Assembly: GCA_036558265.1 (NCBI GenBank)
Contig: DATBFY010000665.1
Location: 1-25,818 of the forward strand
From: RYN-433 sp036558265
GTDB lineage: Bacteria; Planctomycetota; Phycisphaerae; Tepidisphaerales; Tepidisphaeraceae
Reading direction: 5' to 3'
DNA length: 25,818 bases
Positions 10,765 to 19,288 of this stretch are shown here, in pieces; position 1 is the first letter of the stretch; each line of letters begins with the position of its first letter. Position numbers and translations under genes: made by a program. The notes below the pieces were generated by a model. The model had not been told where the DNA came from, searched no databases, and saw only the letters and a list, made by a program, of their open reading frames with translations.

Positions 10765-12162
10765 TTACCGCGACCGACGGCGGCGGAAGAGCATTCCGAC
10801 CGCGAAGATCCCGGCGCCACCGACGGCCACCGGCTCGGGGACGCCCACACCGCTGCGATCGCTGTCGGCGAAGACCACGGTCTGACCCGTGAGCTGCCAC
10901 TGCGTGCCCGCACCGGTGAACTGCAGGAGCTGGTGCTGACCGGCCAGGACGCTGAACGCGCCCGGGACGACCTTGCCACCGATCTTCTGCGGGATCGTCA
11001 GGCTGTGGGAGTTCTCGTCGAGGTTGCTGACGAGCAGGGCGAGCTTGCCGAGGCCACCGGCTTGGGTGAGCGAGTAGACGCCCGAGTAGACCACGCCGCT
11101 GGTCTCGTTGTCCTTCAGCGCCCCGTCAACGCGAGAGACCGTGTCGAGGGTGGCGAGCTTGGCGTTGCCGCCGTTGAAGATGTCGGCGATTCCCGGCAGC
11201 GTCCAGCCGTCCTTCGCGTCCTGCTCGAACTGAGCCTGCGTGTAACCGACCACGCCACCGTCAAGGAGGTGCACGCCATCCACGCCGCGGAGGCGGTAGT
11301 GGGCGACGAGGGCGGAGAAGTCACCGCGGGACAGCATCTGGTTCGCCGTGTTCGGCGTCGCGCCGGGCGTGAAGGCGGGCAGGCCGCCGCTCGTGCTGTT
11401 CTGCAGCGCCGTGTTCCCGACGTTATTGAACCGGTTGACGTACGGGATGTGCTTGTGCCCGACCGGCAGGTTGGCGCTCACGTAGCTGGCGCGCTCGATC
11501 GGGAGCACGAACAGCGAGGTGCGAATGTTGGGGGCGCTCGACGTGCCGCCGACCTGGGAGGGATTCTTGTAGCTCGGCGAACCGGGATACAGGTCCTCGT
11601 TCGCCATGTTCAGGCCCGAGGCGATGTAATCGGCGGTGGAGCTGCCCGCGCCGACGCCGCTGGTGTCGCCGCTGCCCGGGAAGATGCGGAAGTTGCCCAC
11701 GAAGGTCGTCGGGCTGGCGGCGTGAATCGCCGTCGCCGCCGCGGTCGCCTGGGCGAGATTGGGGTTGCCGGCAGACGCGGGGGTCTCGTAGTCGAGGAAC
11801 GCGTAGTTGACCTTGACGTTCGGGTTGCCGAACAACGTGGCAATCCCTGCGGGAGTCAACCCCGGCTCGACGATCTTCACTGCGAGCTTGCCGGGAAACG
11901 TCGCCGCCTGTGCCTGCAATTGCGTCAGGGCGGCGGGTACGTCGGCGTCGTTACGAACGAACGGCGCGGGGACGAATCCCGTCACCGGCGTCGTCGCCGC
12001 GCTCACCGCGCGCCAATCGTAAAGAAGATCGTCCGCTTGCGCGGAAGACCCGACACCCACGAAGGCCGCTGCCGCAGCCAACATTCCAATAGATTTGGTG
12101 AATTTTGACACAGCCCTCTCACCTCTGCAGAAGTTTCTCACTTTTTGCCCCGTCCTGGTCAT
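10765..12162 (-). CDS. PEP-CTERM sorting domain-containing exported protein
   Basis: The 465-aa protein has an N-terminal signal peptide (hydrophobic MLAAAAAFVGVG, cleavage near SSAQA). Its C-terminus is a classic PEP-CTERM tripartite tail: VPEP at 441-444, a short hydrophobic helix, then RRRRSR at the end. Such tails are handled by exosortase, which processes proteins for surface or exopolysaccharide association. The body is not a family I recognise. Stretches such as GVDGVHLLDGG and KLALLVSNLDENSHSLTIP recall alpha/beta-barrel glycosidase-like proteins with a C-terminal beta domain, but this is a guess. Two starts are possible: ATG 12162 (AAGGAG about 9 nt upstream) or GTG 12111 (purine-rich GGTGAGAGG upstream), the latter giving a shorter, more ordinary signal peptide. 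The frame is open to 12321 without similarity. Confidence 0.88.
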   Translation of the reverse strand: MTRTGQKVRNFCRGERAVSKFTKSIGMLAAAAAFVGVGSSAQADDLLYDWRAVSAATTPVTGFVPAPFVRNDADVPAALTQLQAQAATFPGKLAVKIVEPGLTPAGIATLFGNPNVKVNYAFLDYETPASAGNPNLAQATAAATAIHAASPTTFVGNFRIFPGSGDTSGVGAGSSTADYIASGLNMANEDLYPGSPSYKNPSQVGGTSSAPNIRTSLFVLPIERASYVSANLPVGHKHIPYVNRFNNVGNTALQNSTSGGLPAFTPGATPNTANQMLSRGDFSALVAHYRLRGVDGVHLLDGGVVGYTQAQFEQDAKDGWTLPGIADIFNGGNAKLATLDTVSRVDGALKDNETSGVVYSGVYSLTQAGGLGKLALLVSNLDENSHSLTIPQKIGGKVVPGAFSVLAGQHQLLQFTGAGTQWQLTGQTVVFADSDRSGVGVPEPVAVGGAGIFAVGMLFRRRRSR

Positions 12163-12243
12163 TTGCCTTCTCTCCTTCCGCCGTACGACCGCAGATGCAC
12201 CCACTACGGCTATGACGTGCCTCACACTACTCCAGATTGCACT

Positions 12244-12271
12244 TTTATCATGACAAGCCCGCACATGGCAA
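12244..12271 (-). promoter_or_regulatory. Possible promoter of the PEP-CTERM gene
   Basis: On the minus strand TTGCCA (12271-12266) and GATAAA (12249-12244) are separated by 16 nt, about 80 nt before ATG 12162. The match to the sigma-70 consensus is partial, and the site is chosen mainly for position and local AT-richness. Confidence 0.25.
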
Positions 12272-12333
12272 GAGAAAAAGGGAAAATGTTGAGCGGGATC
12301 TGGCAACGTTGAACCGGCCAAAAAAAGCCTTGA

Positions 12334-14304
12334 TCAGAAGCTATCTACTACCAGGTTGTCCGAAGCTGGTTGATAATAGCTGAAGAAGCGTTCGGAATTG
12401 CCGTAACGTGCGTAGTAGACGTGTCTTCCGCCATCTGCCACCAGTGCCCCGACGCTCCAGTTTCCGATGTGACCGGTGGCCCGGAAGACCGCGTCGGCGC
12501 TCTTGCTGTAGTAGAGGATGTCAGCGTCGCCGGCGCTGTCGAGGTAGAGGTTGGTGTAGAGGCCTTGCGACAAATTCGAGGCGACAGTCTCCGCAGTCCA
12601 CGAGCTGCCGTTAAAATGGGCAAATTTCAGGTCGGCATTATATGCGTCGTAGTACGACATCGACGGCTGGTTGCTCCCGTCGTAAGCCAGCGAAATAAAC
12701 CCGCCGCCAATCCGGGTCCGGCTGTCCGCCGTCTGCACATTCCACCCGCTGGAGCCCCGGCGGGCAAACTTGAACTGCCCGGTGGTCGTGTTCTCGTAGG
12801 CTACCGACCATTGCCCCGTGTTGCTGATCGCGAAACTACTATAACGGCCCGAATCCTGGGTGGAGTCGATCGTGGAGACGCGCCAGCCGGTGCCGTCATC
12901 GATGGCCATCCGCAGATCGCCGCTGGTCTTGTAGTAGTAGGTGATGATCGGATCGTCGTACTGGTCGAACGCCAGGGAGGGGTAAAGGCCGGTCGAGCGA
13001 CCGGAATCGACGGTCTTGACGCTCCAGCCGCTGCCGTTCCACTCCGCATATTTCAGATCCGCGTTATACGAGTCGTAGTAGGCCATTGCCGGCTTGCCCG
13101 TGGAGGTGATGGCCAGCGAGACGAAGTGCCCCACGTCACTTCCGGAGTCGATGACCCGGGTGGCGGACCAGTCGCCGTCGGCGTTGCGCGTGGCGAAGCG
13201 GAGGTGGTGGTCGTCGGCGTTGTACCAGGCGTAATAGAGCACGCCGTCGCGGTCGAACTTGATGGCGTTCTCGCGGCCCTCGACGCCGATCTGGCTGGCC
13301 GACGGCTGGCCGCCCTTGCGCTGCAGGGCGAGCGAGATCGCGCTGTCGAGGTCGAGCCGCGGCCAGGAGAGCTGGGTGTACGGATTGGCCTCCTTGTCGC
13401 CGTCGAAGTTATCGGACCCGCTGCCGCGGAGGATCGACATGACGTCGCGGGCGGTGAAGGTGGGATCGATCTGCTTGAGGATCGCCGCCGCCCCCGCGAT
13501 GAACGGGGCGGAAAAGCTCGTGCCGCTGGCCTCGAGGTAGATCGGGTCGTGCGTGGTGTAATCCAGGTACGCCGTGGGGACGTTCTCGCCGGGCGCCAGG
13601 ATGTCCATGTTGGGCCCGCGCTCGGTGAACTTGGAGATCGCGTCGGAGCTGTTGATCGACCCGACGGCAAAGGCGCTGGGATCGGCGCCGGGGTATTCCA
13701 CCCCGTAGGGGGTGAAGGCCCCGTCATTTCCCGAGGCGGCCACAATTACCACGCCGTCGCTGGCAAGCTGGGCCATCTCGTCGGCGTAGACGGATCGCTG
13801 GGCTTCGGTGGCGTAATGGCCCGAGCCGAAGGAGGCGTTCACAACCGTGATGTTATATTTTTGCCGATTATCGATGATCCATTGAAACGCCTGCTCATAG
13901 CGCGAGTCTGGCACGTTTTTGTCATTATCGACGCGCACGACGACGATTCGGGCGCCGGGGGCGACTCCCTGGTACTTTGCGCCGCCGAACGTGAACTGGT
14001 TGCCGACGGCGATCGCCGCGACCCCGGTGCCGTGACCGTCCTCGTCCATGGGGTCGCCGTCGCCGGTCACGAGGTCCACGCCGCCGATGTACTTGCCCTT
14101 GATGGCGGGGTGGTTGTAGTCCACACCGGTGTCGATGATGGCGATGGTCTGGCCGGAACCGTTGTATTGGCCATAGTTTGCGACGGCCAGATCCTGGTCG
14201 ATAAGTTGCGGGAAGGCGCCCCAGGGGGTGGTGGCGAGGAGGGTGCGCAGCTCGAGCGGTTCGATGCGCGGGGCGGGCGACTGGCGATGTGGACGCTTCG
14301 ACAT
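12334..14304 (-). CDS. S8 subtilisin-like serine protease with C-terminal repeat domain
   Basis: The 656-aa protein has a complete subtilase triad: Asp58 (AIIDTGVDYNHP), His91 (GHGTGVAAI) and Ser263 (SGTSFSAPFIAGAAAIL), plus oxyanion Asn193 (ASGND). The catalytic domain spans about 45-325. Residues about 345-620 hold six related units of 47-48 residues, marked by aromatic pairs at 357, 409, 456, 503, 551 and 598, with repeated phrases such as YNADLKYA and GSGWSVKTVDS. They probably fold as a beta-propeller. The N-terminus has no ordinary signal peptide; instead, IEPLELRTLLA (14-24) resembles the LEPR-XLL element found at the N-terminus of planctomycete surface proteins. An in-frame TAA upstream leaves ATG 14304 as the only ATG start. 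It is likely an extracellular protease. Confidence 0.93.
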   Translation of the reverse strand: MSKRPHRQSPAPRIEPLELRTLLATTPWGAFPQLIDQDLAVANYGQYNGSGQTIAIIDTGVDYNHPAIKGKYIGGVDLVTGDGDPMDEDGHGTGVAAIAVGNQFTFGGAKYQGVAPGARIVVVRVDNDKNVPDSRYEQAFQWIIDNRQKYNITVVNASFGSGHYATEAQRSVYADEMAQLASDGVVIVAASGNDGAFTPYGVEYPGADPSAFAVGSINSSDAISKFTERGPNMDILAPGENVPTAYLDYTTHDPIYLEASGTSFSAPFIAGAAAILKQIDPTFTARDVMSILRGSGSDNFDGDKEANPYTQLSWPRLDLDSAISLALQRKGGQPSASQIGVEGRENAIKFDRDGVLYYAWYNADDHHLRFATRNADGDWSATRVIDSGSDVGHFVSLAITSTGKPAMAYYDSYNADLKYAEWNGSGWSVKTVDSGRSTGLYPSLAFDQYDDPIITYYYKTSGDLRMAIDDGTGWRVSTIDSTQDSGRYSSFAISNTGQWSVAYENTTTGQFKFARRGSSGWNVQTADSRTRIGGGFISLAYDGSNQPSMSYYDAYNADLKFAHFNGSSWTAETVASNLSQGLYTNLYLDSAGDADILYYSKSADAVFRATGHIGNWSVGALVADGGRHVYYARYGNSERFFSYYQPASDNLVVDSF

Positions 14305-14381
14305 AGGCTTATGGCAAGTACGACGGCAAGGGGAGTGGGGCGGCCTTGGCGCGAGCGACCCTCCAGATCCTCCTTAGGAGA

Positions 14382-14409
14382 ACTATAACTCCCTTAATTA
14401 ACTAGACAA
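14382..14409 (-). promoter_or_regulatory. Probable promoter of the subtilase gene
   Basis: On the minus strand TTGTCT (14409-14404) and TATAGT (14387-14382) are 16 nt apart in an AT-rich island within GC-rich DNA. Transcription would start near 14375, about 70 nt before the ATG. The sequence AAGGAGGA occupies 14375-14368, the predicted 5' end of the message and far from the start codon, which is odd. Confidence 0.45.
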
Positions 14410-14921
14410 ACGACCCATTTTCGGTAAGGGAGTCCTCCACCGGTCGTGGTCGCTTCCCCAGCCTCCTCCCTATTAACTTATGGCCCATGCAAGGCGTTGG
14501 CGGGACAGGCGTTTAGCGCGCGATTATTTTACGACGGAAGGCACGGAAGGTGAACGCGCTCGAGCTTGTGACAAGCCGTACAGGGAACCGCTCGTTGGTG
14601 ATCTGCTGGTCACGTATGCGTTCGATCGACCCGAGACGTTTCAGAAGGTTCGCAGTGACGACGACTCATCCGCGACCTGTTCGTGCGGCGGGAGAGCAAA
14701 TGGGAAGTGTTCGAAAGAGCGAGTTGACCCAGCCGCCATCGCGAGCAGCGCCGTCGCCCACAGCGTGGCGATGATCCCGCACGTGAGAGATTTCGTTACC
14801 TTTCGAAGCATGAGGGCGCAGCTTCAAATCCGCCTCGGATCGGTAAAAGCGGGAGCGAACCGCGGGAGGGGAAGTCGAGGGCAAAGATTCCGGGCCTTTT
14901 TTTCGGCCCCTGACGGCGGGC
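14410..14921. other. Long intergenic region with no supported gene
   Basis: About 510 nt lie between the subtilase promoter and the first 36-nt palindromic element. An open frame from 14480 runs through this stretch and into the repeat, but its product is low-complexity and Arg-rich with no recognisable motif. A T-run flanked by GGGCC / GGCCC at about 14892-14909 could form a weak hairpin. I see nothing else to annotate. Confidence 0.5.
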
Positions 14922-14957
14922 GAAGACCACGGGCAAACGAGTTTGCCCATGCCACCC
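14922..14957 (+). repeat. 36-nt palindromic repeat element (copy C), upstream of the SGNH gene
   Basis: The sequence runs GAAGACCACGGGCAAAC, GA, then GTTTGCCCATGCCACCC. GGGCAAAC and GTTTGCCC form an 8-bp stem around a 2-nt centre. It matches the element at 16132-16167 in 35 of 36 positions, in the same orientation. Its reverse complement begins GGGTGGCA, as do the 38-nt elements in and near the gcv genes. Confidence 0.88.
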
Positions 14958-15014
14958 CGGGGAGGGTCTGCGTTGCGGTTTGACAGGCCCTGTCGCGGCC
15001 AGCATAAGGGTGGT

Positions 15015-16079
15015 ATGGACGATGGAAGCACCGGCGCGCGAGAGGGCGACGAAGCGACTCCGCGGCCCGTGCGCCGATCACGTCTGCGGCGTTGGGGGCC
15101 GCGGGTCCTGCTTGTTCTCGTACTGGTCTTTGCCGGCGGTGAGTTGTTCGCGCGGTATTACCTGGGTCTGGGCGACCCGCCGCTGATGATGGCCGACCCG
15201 CAGATTGAGTATCTGGCCAAGCCCGATCAGGACTGCCGGCGGTTCGGCAATCACGTCCGGTACAACCATTACTCGATGCGCAGCGATGACTTTCCGGCGC
15301 ACAAGGCCGACCCGCGCGAGCTGCGCGTGCTGGTCATCGGGGACAGCGTGGTGAACGGCGGCGTGCTCAGCGACCAATCGAAGATCGCCACATCGGTGCT
15401 ACAACGGAAGCTGCGGAACGAGCTGAATCGGCCGGTGGTGGTGGCGAACATCTCCGCCGGAAGCTGGGGCCCGCCCAACGAGCTGGCGTACCTCAAGCGG
15501 TTCGGGCTGTTCGACGCGGACGTGATGGTGATCGTGCTGTCGAGCCACGATTACGCGGACGTGCCGACGTTCGCGCCGACGGTGGGCGTGGACCCGTCGT
15601 CGCCGGACCACAGGCCGGTGCTGGCGCTGTGGGAGGGGTTCACGCGGTACCTGTTGCCCAGGCTTGGCTATCGCAAGGCATCGAACGAGGGTTACACACC
15701 GGCGACGGCGCCGGCCAAATCGGCGGACGTCGCATGGTCCATGGCGGCGCTGCGCGAGATGATCGATATGGGGCGTCGCGCCGGCCTGCGCGTCATCCTG
15801 GCGCAGCACCTGGAGCGCGCCGAGTCGCTGGCGTCGCCGCTGCCGGGGCATGGCGTGATCGCCGACGAGGCGCGTCGCGACGGCCTGGCGCCGATCGAGC
15901 TTGGCGCGGCGTTCGACGCGGCCCGCCGGCGGGGGCAGCAGCCTTACCGGGACGACATCCACCCCAACGACCTGGGCCAGGCCGTCATCGCCGAGGCGCT
16001 GCTCCCCGCGATCGAGCGCGCGGTCGGGGCAGCGCCCACGACGGCACCGGCGGCGACGGGGCGGGTGACAGTCCGGTAA
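15015..16079 (+). CDS. Membrane-anchored SGNH/GDSL-type hydrolase
   Basis: The 354-aa protein has a basic N-terminus, one transmembrane segment at about 31-48 (VLLVLVLVFAGGELFA) and a periplasmic or external SGNH domain. The nucleophile motif is VIGDS with Ser111, and the second catalytic pair is D313/H316 in DDIHPNDLG near the C-terminus. A glycine block (ISAGSWGP) fits the oxyanion region, while the usual GxND block is replaced by SSHD. SGNH enzymes of this form often remove or move acyl groups on polysaccharides. The neighbouring glycan genes make that attractive, but the substrate is unknown. The ATG at 15015 follows AAGGGTGGT. The frame is open further upstream into the palindromic repeat, which argues against earlier starts. 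It is bracketed by copies C and D of the repeat. Confidence 0.86.
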   Translation: MDDGSTGAREGDEATPRPVRRSRLRRWGPRVLLVLVLVFAGGELFARYYLGLGDPPLMMADPQIEYLAKPDQDCRRFGNHVRYNHYSMRSDDFPAHKADPRELRVLVIGDSVVNGGVLSDQSKIATSVLQRKLRNELNRPVVVANISAGSWGPPNELAYLKRFGLFDADVMVIVLSSHDYADVPTFAPTVGVDPSSPDHRPVLALWEGFTRYLLPRLGYRKASNEGYTPATAPAKSADVAWSMAALREMIDMGRRAGLRVILAQHLERAESLASPLPGHGVIADEARRDGLAPIELGAAFDAARRRGQQPYRDDIHPNDLGQAVIAEALLPAIERAVGAAPTTAPAATGRVTVR

Positions 16080-16131
16080 TCGACGCGGCTGTTATGCGCC
16101 TTCCATGTGAATCGTGCGCCGCTGGGCGCAG

Positions 16132-16167
16132 GAAGACCACGGGCAAACAAGTTTGCCCATGCCACCC
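16132..16167 (+). repeat. 36-nt palindromic repeat element (copy D), downstream of the SGNH gene
   Basis: GAAGACCACGGGCAAAC, AA, then GTTTGCCCATGCCACCC. It differs from copy C at only one central base and has the same orientation, 1210 nt away. Identity ends at the element borders, so this is not a longer duplication. Confidence 0.88.
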
Positions 16168-16346
16168 AAGGCCGCGCGTACAATCCGTGTTAAGCGGATG
16201 ACCGAATCTTCCGAGCAAGACGGAGATGGCGCGCGGCCTCGGGGCGCGCCGTCGTCGTGGCTGCTTTGTGCCCGCGTGATCAGGGCATATGATGACCTGG
16301 CGCGGCCGATGAGCCGCTCGCGCAGGCGCCCAGACGGATTTGTCGA

Positions 16347-17729
16347 ATGGTCCCATCCTTGTTGGCACAGTTCATCCCCGATCCGTTCGGCGCCGGTCAC
16401 ACGCTGACCGCCAACGACGTCCTCGAACAATACGTCTGGGTCTTTTACGGCGCGTTCCTGATCTCGTTCCTCTTCACGCCGCTCATGCGCGTGGTGGCCA
16501 ACTACTACGGCATCATCGACGCCCCCGACCGCCTGCGCAAGATGCATAACGTGCCGGTCGCCTACCTGGGCGGGATGGCGGTGTTCCTGGGGTGGTTGAC
16601 GGGCCTGGCGATCAGCCAGTCCCGCCGGATGCCGATCGTGGAGCCGGGCCTGCCGATCAACGTGACGATCCCCTTCTCGATCGTTGCCGGTGCCTGCATC
16701 ATCATCGTCCTGGGGCTCTGGGACGACCTCCTGGGGGTGCGGCCGTGGGTGAAGATCGCCGGGCAGGTGGCGGCGGCGGGGTTCCTGATCGCCGAGAACA
16801 TCGGCACGCGGTGCACGGGATTGCTCTTCGACACGACGAATCGGTGGCTGTTCATCCAGCAGCAGCCGGGGCACTGGCTGGCAAACGTGGCGGGATCGCG
16901 CCTGATTCAGATTCCGGAGTGGGTGACGCTGGTGAGCAGCGCGGTCGTCGTGGTCTGCGTGGTCGTCGCCTGCTGCAACGCGACCAACCTGATGGACGGC
17001 CTGGACGGGCTGTGCGGCGGGGTGACGGCGGTGATCGCCGGCGGGTTCCTCTTCCTGGCGGTACACCTGGCGATGTCGAGCGGGGGTCTGGACCCGAACC
17101 TCGACTCGCTCCGCGTCGTCATCGCGCTGGCGCTGCTGGGGGCGGTCATGGGGTTCATCCCTTACAACTTCAATCCGGCGTCGATCTTCATGGGCGACAC
17201 GGGGTCGATGTTCCTGGGATTCTGCTGCGCAACGATGATCATCCTGATGAGCCAGGGGCAGCACTGGCGGTGGTTCCTGGCGTCGATGGTGATGTTCGCG
17301 CTGCCGGTGCTCGACACCGCGCTGGCCTTCGCGCGGCGGTGGGTGAACCGGCGGCCGCTGTTTTCGGCGGACAAGCTGCACTTCCACCACCAGCTGGTGG
17401 CGCGGGGGTTCTCGGTCAAGAAGACGGTGCTGATCAGTTACGGCCTGGCGCTGTTCTTCGCCACCGCCGGGGCGCTGATCGCGATCACCCGCACCCGTTA
17501 CGCGGTGGCGTTTTACCTGATCATCTTCGGGTACATCATCGTGGCGGCGTACAAGATGGGGATGGTGCACGAAAAGCCGCGGGTGGTGACGCGTCACGAC
17601 CTTGCGGACGGGGTGGAGCCGGGCGGGGCGGCGCAGATTGAACCGGGGACGGTGATCGAGATCCGGGAGAGTGCGGAGACGCGGGGCGGCGACGACGTAG
17701 CGGCGCCGTCGCCGGCGACGGTCGGTTGA
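16347..17729 (+). CDS. MraY/WecA/TagO-family polyprenyl-phosphate sugar-1-phosphate transferase
   Basis: The 460-aa multi-pass membrane enzyme carries the motifs of the family that moves a HexNAc-1-phosphate from a UDP-sugar to undecaprenyl phosphate, the first step of many surface glycans. These are DAPDRLRKMHNVPVAYLGG near the N-terminus, WDD at 125-127, NATNLMDGLDGL at 211-222, MGDTGS at 282-287 and the WecA-type DKLHFHH at 342-348. That last His-rich motif and the absence of MraY-specific features favour the WecA/TagO branch. About eleven hydrophobic helices are visible, with a soluble, charged tail after residue 415. No Shine-Dalgarno is seen at ATG 16347. The stop TGA abuts the convergent methyltransferase stop with no spacer. 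UDP-GlcNAc is the usual donor, but this cannot be read from the sequence. Confidence 0.94.
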   Translation: MVPSLLAQFIPDPFGAGHTLTANDVLEQYVWVFYGAFLISFLFTPLMRVVANYYGIIDAPDRLRKMHNVPVAYLGGMAVFLGWLTGLAISQSRRMPIVEPGLPINVTIPFSIVAGACIIIVLGLWDDLLGVRPWVKIAGQVAAAGFLIAENIGTRCTGLLFDTTNRWLFIQQQPGHWLANVAGSRLIQIPEWVTLVSSAVVVVCVVVACCNATNLMDGLDGLCGGVTAVIAGGFLFLAVHLAMSSGGLDPNLDSLRVVIALALLGAVMGFIPYNFNPASIFMGDTGSMFLGFCCATMIILMSQGQHWRWFLASMVMFALPVLDTALAFARRWVNRRPLFSADKLHFHHQLVARGFSVKKTVLISYGLALFFATAGALIAITRTRYAVAFYLIIFGYIIVAAYKMGMVHEKPRVVTRHDLADGVEPGGAAQIEPGTVIEIRESAETRGGDDVAAPSPATVG

Positions 17730-18446
17730 TCAGTCCGCGGCCTCTAACCGGTAGGCCAGGAGAAGCATGAAGCGTTTGATACGCGCGCCCAGAAGGTAGT
17801 CGTAGGTCCGCGGGGCGAATCGCAGGGCGCGGGGGAAGGCGCGATTCCACTGCATGCACGGCAGGTAATAAAAGCGCGCGGAGGCGAAGCCCAGGTCACC
17901 GATCGCCCGTTGGATCTGCGAGGACGTGTTGAGTCGATAGTACGAGGGGATCTTGTTAATCCCCTCGTCGCGCTCGGCGATCCGCTGCTTGAGCCGCAGG
18001 ACCTGGAGCAGCTTGACGGCGTTGCAGAACGGGTGATGCCCGTGGGGCGTCAGCGCCCAGAATACCCCCCCCCGTTTAAGCAAGACTTTGACTTTTTCGA
18101 AGAAGGGGCGGGCGCGCTCGACGTGCTCCACGACGTTGTACGCCCAAGCCAGGTCGTATGCGTTCTCCGGCACCGGCGCGCATTCGAGCGTCCCCTGCCA
18201 GCGCTGAGCCAAACCCGGGTAGTCGAGGACAACCGGGCTCGGGTCCACCCCGTCGAACTGCGCGGCGCGGCGTTGGAGCTCGACCTCCCCAGGCTGCGGG
18301 CGCGGACCACAACCCACGTTGAGCACGCGTCCGGCGGCGCCCGGCTCGGCGAGCAGGCGCTCCCAGAACGCCTGCTGATACCCGCTGCGGTCGATTCGAA
18401 GGTGAGAGTAGTCCCCCAGGTCGATCTTTTCGTGAGTGACCAGCAT
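17730..18446 (-). CDS. Class I SAM-dependent methyltransferase
   Basis: The 238-aa protein has a Rossmann methyltransferase core: motif I VLNVGCGP (41-48), the acidic turn FDGVDPS, the motif-IV region YDLAWAYNVVEHVERA, and LLKRGGVFWALTPHGHHP. This fits the Methyltransf_11-like group acting on small molecules or glycans; the substrate is unknown. The C-terminal half is basic and aromatic-rich (SARFYYLPCMQWNRAFPRALRFAP), similar to methyltransferases in polysaccharide loci. The start is taken at ATG 18446, 8 nt after the stop of the metallophosphoesterase gene, so the two are probably co-transcribed. An open frame to 18572 would overlap that gene and shows no similarity. Confidence 0.88.
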   Translation of the reverse strand: MLVTHEKIDLGDYSHLRIDRSGYQQAFWERLLAEPGAAGRVLNVGCGPRPQPGEVELQRRAAQFDGVDPSPVVLDYPGLAQRWQGTLECAPVPENAYDLAWAYNVVEHVERARPFFEKVKVLLKRGGVFWALTPHGHHPFCNAVKLLQVLRLKQRIAERDEGINKIPSYYRLNTSSQIQRAIGDLGFASARFYYLPCMQWNRAFPRALRFAPRTYDYLLGARIKRFMLLLAYRLEAAD

Positions 18447-18454
18447 GTTCGCCA

Positions 18455-19288
18455 CTATCCGTTCGCGTTCACCTGCACATATTCCCGGTGGATCCGCCCA
18501 TTTTTCGCCGTGCACAGGAAGTACCCCTTGCGCGGGTCGAAATCGTGATTGGCGCGGTGGAACGAGCAGCACGTGTTAGTGGTCAGCGTGGCATCCCCCC
18601 AGGCCCGCTCGGTCTTGGAATGAAAGTGACCGTTGAACACGTCCAGTAAGGTGTGCTCGGCGAACGGCAGGAGCAGGTCGTTGGCGTTGGTGGGGCGGCT
18701 GGGCAGAAAGTACCCCAGCGGGAAGTGCGTGAACAGCGCCGTCGGTTTCTTCTTGTCCAATGACTTGAGCGTCTCGATCAGGTACGCAATCGTGTCCTTG
18801 GGGACGACCGTCTTGCTGCCGGCGCGTCCCTGGCAGGAGTCCAGGCCGATGAACTGCCACCCCTTGTGCTCGAAGTGGTAGTTGATCGATTTGGGCCAGT
18901 TGGCCTCGTAGGGCGTGCGGTCGTCGTTGCCGGCCTGGTGGTCGTGGTTGCCGACCACCACGTAGGTCGGAATCCTGATGCCGTTCAGGACGTCTTTAAC
19001 CGCGGCGTTCTGCGGCTTGGTGCCGTCCTCGGTGAGGTCGCCCACGATCAGGCAGAAGTCCGCCTTGTGATCGTTGACGCGCCGGATCACCCGATCGTTC
19101 AACCACGTGGCGCAGCGCTGGTCGAAGTAATGGATGTCGTTGATCACCACGAACGTGAACGTCCCCGAATCCTTCGCATTGTCGGCGGCGGTGGCCCAGC
19201 GCGCGATCAGCGAGGAATACAGCGCCGCCCCCGCGCCCCAGCGCAGGACGTCGCGCCGACCGTACTTGTGATGGGGCGATGGGTCCAT
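18455..19288 (-). CDS. Tat-exported metallophosphoesterase (calcineurin-like)
   Basis: The 277-aa protein begins with GRRDVLRWGAGAAL (10-23), a twin-arginine signal, so it should act outside the cytoplasm. All five metallophosphoesterase blocks are present: NDIH (D51, H53), GDLTEDG (D84), GNHDHQ (N114, H115), THFPLG (H188) and NGHFHSK (H221, H223). This implies a two-metal phosphohydrolase; the substrate could be a phosphodiester, nucleotide or phospholipid. ATG 19288 is preferred because AGGAAAGG precedes it and it places the Tat motif near the N-terminus; another ATG lies 15 codons upstream. It is first in a two-gene unit with the methyltransferase and divergent from the UDP-glucose dehydrogenase gene. 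Confidence 0.92.
   Translation of the reverse strand: MDPSPHHKYGRRDVLRWGAGAALYSSLIARWATAADNAKDSGTFTFVVINDIHYFDQRCATWLNDRVIRRVNDHKADFCLIVGDLTEDGTKPQNAAVKDVLNGIRIPTYVVVGNHDHQAGNDDRTPYEANWPKSINYHFEHKGWQFIGLDSCQGRAGSKTVVPKDTIAYLIETLKSLDKKKPTALFTHFPLGYFLPSRPTNANDLLLPFAEHTLLDVFNGHFHSKTERAWGDATLTTNTCCSFHRANHDFDPRKGYFLCTAKNGRIHREYVQVNANG

Noticed and set aside
14480..14983. Open frame of 167 codons on the plus strand between the subtilase and SGNH genes
   Set aside because: It has no recognisable motif, is Arg/Ala/Gly-rich as expected for GC-rich noncoding DNA, and ends within the palindromic repeat and the region before the SGNH start.
16092..17597. Open frame of 501 codons on the minus strand opposite the WecA-type gene
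   Set aside because: Its product is almost only Arg, His, Gln, Asp and Pro, the usual antisense shadow of a GC-rich membrane-protein gene whose sense product has clear family motifs.
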